A stretch of DNA of 64,000 nt from Burkholderia sp. Bp9143. Lineage in GTDB: Bacteria > Pseudomonadota > Gammaproteobacteria > Burkholderiales > Burkholderiaceae. Every line of letters begins with the position of its first letter. Position 1 is the stretch's first letter. A program made the translations under genes and the position numbers. Below the pieces are notes generated by a model. That model saw nothing but the letters and a program-made list of their open reading frames with translations. It made no database searches and was not told the DNA's origin. The DNA is taken from NCBI RefSeq assembly GCF_003853645.1, contig NZ_QTPO01000001.1, positions 232,625 to 296,624 of the forward strand. The letters run 5' to 3'. Positions 60,232-64,000 of this stretch are shown here, piece after piece.

Positions 60232-60993
60232 TCACAGGCGGTTGCGGATCGCTTGTCCAAGCAGCGCACGCGATTCGCTGTTCTTCGGGTCGATCGCGAG
60301 TGCCCGGCTCGCGTTTTGCTCCACGCAGTTCCATTCGTCGATTCGTGCGCACCAGCGCGCCTTGGCCAGGGCGCGAGCACCTTCCAGATCGTCGTGCGTG
60401 ACGCGCGTGGTCTCCCTATGTGCCGTGTCGGCGATATATGACTGCGGTTGCCGTCGCGGCGCGGGGTCGGTGTGTTTTTGCATGCGCGCGAGCGACTGTG
60501 AACGTGACGTCCGGTGCGTGTCGCCGGGACGTGCCGCACGACCACCGCTGGCCGATGCGGCATGTGCGTTCGCCGCGAGCGTCGTGGACGGCACATGCGC
60601 GGCGCGCGCATGTTTCGCGGCGGAGCGGGGCGTCGTTCGTGGCGGCACGGTCGGTTCCGCCGCGGCCGACAGGGCGGGTGTTGCCGGCGCATGCGGCATG
60701 ACCGGTGCAGAAGGCGTGAGCGGCGCGGCCTGCGCGACCGTCGAGGCGGCACCGGAGGCGTCGGCCGTCGCGGCCGCGATGGCCTTGCGATAGTTTCCGA
60801 CGGCAGTGCCGATCATGCCGGCGATGTCGCGCGTCATGGTTGCATGGCCGACCCCCACGTCCCGCTCGACGTATGCGAAAGCACCGAAGATCGCGGCAAA
60901 TGCAACGATGCTGAGCGCCGCACTCTTTCCCGGGCCCCAGGAGGGTTTCGGCTGCCGGACGGGCGAGCCGTCCGGTCGTTCTGCACGAGTCAT
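60232..60993 (-). CDS. membrane-anchored protein with TPR-like C-terminus
   Basis: A 253-residue protein. A short cytoplasmic N-terminus is followed by one transmembrane helix (about residues 24-44, AALSIVAFAAIFGAFAYVER). A long Ala/Pro/Arg/Thr-rich periplasmic linker comes next, and then a C-terminal helical unit (DDLEGARALAKARWCARIDE, NASRALAIDPKNSESRALLG) like a single tetratricopeptide repeat. A perfect GGAGG precedes the ATG. It lies between the small secreted protein and pgaA, all leftward, so it is probably co-expressed. It might contact the TPR part of PgaA. Confidence 0.72.
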   Translation of the reverse strand: MTRAERPDGSPVRQPKPSWGPGKSAALSIVAFAAIFGAFAYVERDVGVGHATMTRDIAGMIGTAVGNYRKAIAAATADASGAASTVAQAAPLTPSAPVMPHAPATPALSAAAEPTVPPRTTPRSAAKHARAAHVPSTTLAANAHAASASGGRAARPGDTHRTSRSQSLARMQKHTDPAPRRQPQSYIADTAHRETTRVTHDDLEGARALAKARWCARIDEWNCVEQNASRALAIDPKNSESRALLGQAIRNRL

Positions 60994-61070
60994 TCAATCC
61001 TCCTCGATGCAATGGATTGCCGTGCATGACGCGATCGCGCGCGGCGCCGGCCCGCGCATTCGACTGGCGT

Positions 61071-61499
61071 TCACCACCGCAACTGCGTGGCGAGTGTGCC
61101 CGTTTCGACGACCGCGAACTGGGTGGCTCCCTGATAAGTCCCCTCGACCCGGTAACTTGCATCGGGCACGCTGAACAGACAGCGCGACCCCGTTGCCTTG
61201 AATTCGACGAGGACGCGTCCATGCCGTCGCAGCCGTACCTGCACGTTCGACAGCGGTTGCCCGTTGGCGCCCGATACGAACGACACGCCGAGGTTGTACG
61301 GACGGCCATCGGGGGGAAGCGGCGCGGTCCCGTCGATTCGCGCATCGCCGCAGATATACGAAATCACGTATCGCCCGGGGCTGGCCCCGGACGCAGGCGT
61401 GTCGGTCGGGGTTTGGGGTTGGGCCACGGCATGGATGCAGAGTGCGGATACGGCGACGCCGATGAGCGGGCGCGCGTGCTGCTTAAACGAGGAAGACAT
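61071..61499 (-). CDS. small secreted protein, carboxypeptidase-regulatory-like fold candidate
   Basis: A 142-residue exported protein. The signal peptide is residues 1-27 (GVAVSALCIHAVA). The mature part is beta-rich with two cysteines (SYICGDARIDG, GSRCLFSVPDASYRVEGTYQ) and the pattern NVQVRLRRHGRVLVEF, reminiscent of Ig-like carboxypeptidase-regulatory domains. A strong GGAGG precedes the ATG. It is the first gene of the leftward pga transcription unit, just downstream of an AT-rich regulatory stretch. Function unknown. Confidence 0.75.
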   Translation of the reverse strand: MSSSFKQHARPLIGVAVSALCIHAVAQPQTPTDTPASGASPGRYVISYICGDARIDGTAPLPPDGRPYNLGVSFVSGANGQPLSNVQVRLRRHGRVLVEFKATGSRCLFSVPDASYRVEGTYQGATQFAVVETGTLATQLRW

Positions 61500-62172
61500 T
61501 GCAACCTCCGTCCGGAATCGATGACAGTGCATTTATCCCGAGTCGAAATTAACGATGTTCTTTTAGCGACAAGCTATTGATACACGATGGGTTTTGAACA
61601 AGCAATTGCGTGTGGCTGGAATGGGACGGGCTTTAAATGTCTTATTGAAGGAGGATTTTGGAGGTTGGTTTAACGCTGAATAAAGTCAATATTGCAGAAT
61701 ATGATTATTGCTCAGCGGTAGCGATGACCAAACGGAAATTTTCCGACGAAAGTGGTGCCGAAGTTCATGCCGAAAAATAACGACTGATAAAAGGAATTTT
61801 TGCCTCTGTGCTCGAGGCATTGCGATGACGGCCGGTGCACAGGTCGGAAAATGCGAAAAGAGGGTGCGACGTTTTTGGTGTGGGTCGGCATTACATGCGA
61901 ATAGAAAATTTTGATTTGTTCTGTAACAGGGTATTTCCGTAGTATAAATCGGCAAGTTATCCGGTGGTATTGCCGAATTGAGCGAAAAGTACAGCATGGA
62001 TACGCAAACGTTTGCCTTTTAATTTCGATTCATCAAGTGTGCGATATTGATTCGAATATGAATCGGGAGCGAAAAATGCTGCGCGGGCAGGCGCGGGTTT
62101 TAATGGCCGGCGCGACGCGGTTTGATCCGTGCCGCGCGCCGGCCTTCTAGCACGTGAGTACGTGAGGGTGTG
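61500..62172. other. AT-rich gene-free stretch upstream of the pga locus
   Basis: About 670 bp, of which roughly 61540-62090 is clearly AT-rich compared with every neighbour. Short open frames exist on both strands (61686-61997 minus, 61708-61914 plus, 61911-62150 plus). They have odd composition, no good ribosome site and no family resemblance. The likely content is a long regulatory region for the pga genes, possibly a target of H-NS-like silencers. I found no convincing sigma-54 or sigma-70 promoter. Confidence 0.5.
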
Positions 62173-63165
62173 TTATCGGCTGCCGCCGGCGCTGCGGCGC
62201 GCGAGGCGCACGGCCGGCGCGACCGGATCGGCGGCGATCGCGGCGTCGGCCGCGGTGCGCGGCCGGTTCATGATGTAGGTCCACAGCTGTTCGGCCGCGA
62301 GCCCGCGCTTGCGCGCGGACCGGTACAGGCGAATCTCGAGTTCGGTGATCCAGTCCGCCGATCCCGCACGGACGAGCGAACCTTCCGCGAGCTCCTTCGC
62401 CACGCAGCTTTCCGGCAGCCAGCCGATCCCGTGCCCGGCCACGACCATCCCCTTCAGCGCCTCGGACATGTGCGTCTCGAAGCACCGGTGCAACGCATAC
62501 GATTCGGACGCGTTCAGCAGCAGCATCTCGACGACGTTTCCGAGGAACGCGCCCGACGAATACGCGAGGAGCGGCAGCGGCGCATCCGGCGTGCCCGGCA
62601 GTTCGAATACCGGCTTGCCGCGCGCGTCGGGCGTCGACACCGGCAGGATCCGTTCGACGCCGAGCGTGACGAACGGGAAGTGGTTCGGATCGAGCACGAT
62701 CGGCAGCTGTGGATGGTGATAGCCGAGCAGCAGGTCGCACTCACCCTCGACGAGCTGCTGCACGCCTTCCGGCACGTTCACCGCGTTGACGCGCGCGGTC
62801 ACGTGGCCGACTTCGCCGTTCATCTGCTTGAGCCATTCGGGGAACAGCGTGAACACGAGCGTATGCGCGACCGCGAAGCGCACCACCTGGTCGCTTGCCG
62901 CGAACTGGTCGTAGCCGTTCACGAGGTTGCGTGCCGCGTACATGCTGCGCAGGATGTCCGCGGCCAGCCCGCGGAACATCTGCCCGGCCGGCGTCAGCGC
63001 GATCGGGTTGATGCTGCGGTCCACCAGCTTCGCGTCCATCCACGTTTCGAGCGCGGCGATTCGTCTGCTGAATGCCGACTGCGTGAGGTGCCGATGACGC
63101 GCGGCCCGGGAAAAGCTCTTGGTATCCGCAAGGCTCAGGAAATCTTCCAGCCACTTCGCTTCCAT
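62173..63165 (-). CDS. LysR-family transcriptional regulator
   Basis: A 330-residue LysR protein. The HTH is MEAKWLEDFLSLADTKSFSR, with TQSAFSRRIAALETWMDAKL. The effector domain is about residues 90-300, and an Ala/Arg-rich tail follows. It resembles HypT/YjiE-type regulators in the QSAFSRRI...LVDRS helix. It lies beside the pga region on the same strand but 670 bp away, so control of pga is only a possibility. Confidence 0.87.
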   Translation of the reverse strand: MEAKWLEDFLSLADTKSFSRAARHRHLTQSAFSRRIAALETWMDAKLVDRSINPIALTPAGQMFRGLAADILRSMYAARNLVNGYDQFAASDQVVRFAVAHTLVFTLFPEWLKQMNGEVGHVTARVNAVNVPEGVQQLVEGECDLLLGYHHPQLPIVLDPNHFPFVTLGVERILPVSTPDARGKPVFELPGTPDAPLPLLAYSSGAFLGNVVEMLLLNASESYALHRCFETHMSEALKGMVVAGHGIGWLPESCVAKELAEGSLVRAGSADWITELEIRLYRSARKRGLAAEQLWTYIMNRPRTAADAAIAADPVAPAVRLARRSAGGSR

Positions 63166-63272
63166 TTCGATCTTCGCTTTTTATGGTCGGGCGCCCACAG
63201 GGCGGCGGCGCCGATTCGCTGCACGAACCTTCTAGCGTACCGTGCCTCGTGCACAAGCAGCCGATGTTTTTT

Positions 63273-63292
63273 TTCGATTGGTGTCAGTCGAA
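63273..63292. promoter_or_regulatory. inverted repeat upstream of the LysR gene
   Basis: TTCGATTG and CAGTCGAA pair with one G-T wobble around GTGT, about 110 bp before the LysR start. The form (short arms, T...A ends) fits a LysR autoregulatory site. Confidence 0.4.
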
Positions 63293-63351
63293 ATATGCAT
63301 GAGCGTTGTCGGCGGCATTACGGCTGCATAAGTTTGAGGCGCCGGACCCGG

Positions 63352-63363
63352 CTAACCGGTTAG
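63352..63363. promoter_or_regulatory. perfect palindrome CTAACCGGTTAG
   Basis: A 12-bp perfect palindrome in the intergenic region, about 190 bp upstream of the LysR gene and 480 bp before the ATP-grasp gene. Similar ACCGGT-centred sites are used by several dimeric repressors. Function unknown. Confidence 0.3.
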
Positions 63364-63840
63364 TTCACCGCGTCGAACGCCGGTGCGGCCGCAGACGGTA
63401 CTTCCCCCAGGGCCGACCGCGCAGGTTGCGTGGCCGGCCCGCCTTCCCCGCAGTCCGTTGCGACGGTCCGGCGCGGTGCCATCCCGGCCGAAAACGGGAA
63501 TCGAAACGGGGATCGGGAAGCTGAAGCAGCCAGGGCGAACGGTGTGAGGGCACGATTCGCCGCGAGGCGCACGGTTGGCGCGGGCCCAGATTTGTGCAGT
63601 GCAGATTGCACATTCGTGACACGCGGGGGAACTATGGTCGACAGATGCGGCATCGGTCGCGCGCACTCACGGCGCGTCGACGCCGCTGATGGCACCGTCG
63701 CTGCACCGTTGTGGTGCGGCATGGCGCACGAGCGTGCGTGGCACGGCGCAAAAAGGGGGGAATCGAGCGGATAGCGCAAGGCACGTTCCTTGCGAAGCAG
63801 ATGTGACGCCGGTCCGGCATGCGCAATGCCGGGGAGAACG

Positions 63841-64000
63841 ATGGAGAACAATTCGATGAAACCGTTCGATGAAATGTTGCAATCCGGCGATATGGTGAGG
63901 GCGCCTTACGCGCGCCTCAAGCAGTGGCTCGACACGCAGAACCCTGCCAGCCTCGCCCAGAAGGCCCACGACGCGGAAGGCGTGTTCCGCAGGACAGGCA
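63841..64000 (+). CDS. circularly permuted ATP-grasp type 2 protein, N-terminal part
   Basis: The first 53 codons of a gene that runs off the window. MKPFDEMLQSGDMVRAPYAR, then LKQWLDTQNPASLAQKAHDA and EGVFRRTG, match the N-terminus of the circularly permuted type 2 ATP-grasp (DUF404/DUF407) family, which has FDEM...VR..Y....WL...... Such proteins cluster with alpha-E and transglutaminase-like proteins in a presumed peptide-ligating system; those would lie to the right. An in-frame ATG at 63856 with GGAG nine bases upstream is an equally good start. Confidence 0.75.
   Translation, partial: MENNSMKPFDEMLQSGDMVRAPYARLKQWLDTQNPASLAQKAHDAEGVFRRTG

Larger units (their letters stand above)
63166..63840. 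other. long intergenic region before the ATP-grasp gene
   Basis: About 675 bp. The left part holds the LysR gene's promoter with an eight-T run near 63267 and the inverted repeat at 63273-63292; then comes the palindrome at 63352-63363. The middle and right are GC-rich with several unconvincing open frames. A GGGGAG before 63841 serves the last gene. No RNA gene seen. Confidence 0.4.

Noticed and set aside
55287..60401. Very long plus-strand open frame (about 1,700 codons) antisense to pgaB and pgaA
   Set aside because: Such frames arise from high third-position GC on the coding strand. The translation is Arg/Ala/Val/His-rich without domains, and the minus-strand genes are unmistakable.
61686..61997. 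Minus-strand frame of 103 codons in the AT-rich stretch
   Set aside because: No good ribosome-binding site, no recognisable family and composition of non-coding AT-rich DNA. It cannot be excluded completely.
61911..62150. Plus-strand frame of 79 codons in the AT-rich stretch
   Set aside because: Weak start context, no domain and overlap with another equally poor frame.
1..64000. CRISPR arrays, rRNA, tRNA, prophage genes, integrase or att sites
   Set aside because: I looked for regularly spaced repeats, tRNA-like cloverleaf ends and phage or integrase proteins and found none. The tnpB element and the vapBC module are the only mobile-type features.

Overview
The window is GC-rich, densely packed DNA with the gene content and codon bias of a betaproteobacterium. 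The protein families and arrangement (Wsp-type c-di-GMP genes, DUF969/DUF979/DUF2891 trio, many LysR regulators, pgaABCD, vapBC) fit Burkholderia, most likely of the B. cepacia group. That placement is inferred from protein character; no rRNA, tRNA or other species marker lies in the window. Both ends cut through genes.

Region by region. 1-2.2 kb: start of an MHS-type MFS permease, divergent LysR regulator, HAD dehalogenase-like enzyme. 2.5-8.2 kb: a c-di-GMP block made of a GAF-PAS-GGDEF-EAL protein, the diguanylate cyclase wspR and the methylesterase wspF. A solitary TnpB-type insertion lies, in the opposite direction, between wspF and wspR. 9.1-11.8 kb: predicted 5-oxoproline transporter subunits plus DUF2891. 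11.9-14.1 kb: TonB-dependent siderophore receptor with a possible Fur box. 14.5-19.8 kb: asparagine utilisation (ReAV-type asparaginase, LysR regulator, aspartase, permease). 21.1-26.2 kb: an unusual five-gene chemosensory-like operon consisting of a membrane HAMP/Hpt/HATPase kinase, a separate MCP signalling fragment, two CheX-type proteins and a CheY. It has no CheW, CheR or CheB.

26.2-31.6 kb: LysR/drug exporter pair, enoyl-CoA hydratase, alanine racemase, MAPEG protein. 32-37.2 kb: an amino-acid ABC importer in one operon with a C45-type amidohydrolase, a class III aminotransferase and a carboxymuconolactone decarboxylase-family protein; the pathway is unknown. 37.7-41 kb: a Pro/Ala-rich membrane-anchored protein, then ahpC-ahpF behind a well-spaced OxyR site. 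41.2-44.2 kb: periplasmic binding protein, DAACS symporter and Asp/Glu racemase. 44.3-45.1 kb: a vapBC-like module whose antitoxin/toxin junction has been duplicated, with a perfect 24-bp palindrome upstream. 45.1-49.2 kb: LysR, periplasmic binding protein, L-ATC hydrolase-like protein and N-carbamoyl-amino-acid hydrolase, together resembling the L-2-aminothiazoline-4-carboxylate to cysteine route.

49.2-61.5 kb, minus strand: the biofilm polysaccharide locus. Two accessory membrane or secreted proteins precede pgaA (with a long low-complexity N-terminal insert), pgaB, pgaC and pgaD, followed by glmS, a secreted protein of unknown function and a c-type cytochrome. An AT-rich 670-bp gene-free stretch sits upstream. 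The window closes with a LysR gene and the start of an ATP-grasp-type protein. The Wsp proteins and the GGDEF-EAL protein (c-di-GMP turnover) and the PGA genes (a classic c-di-GMP-controlled exopolysaccharide) suggest a biofilm theme at both ends of the window.
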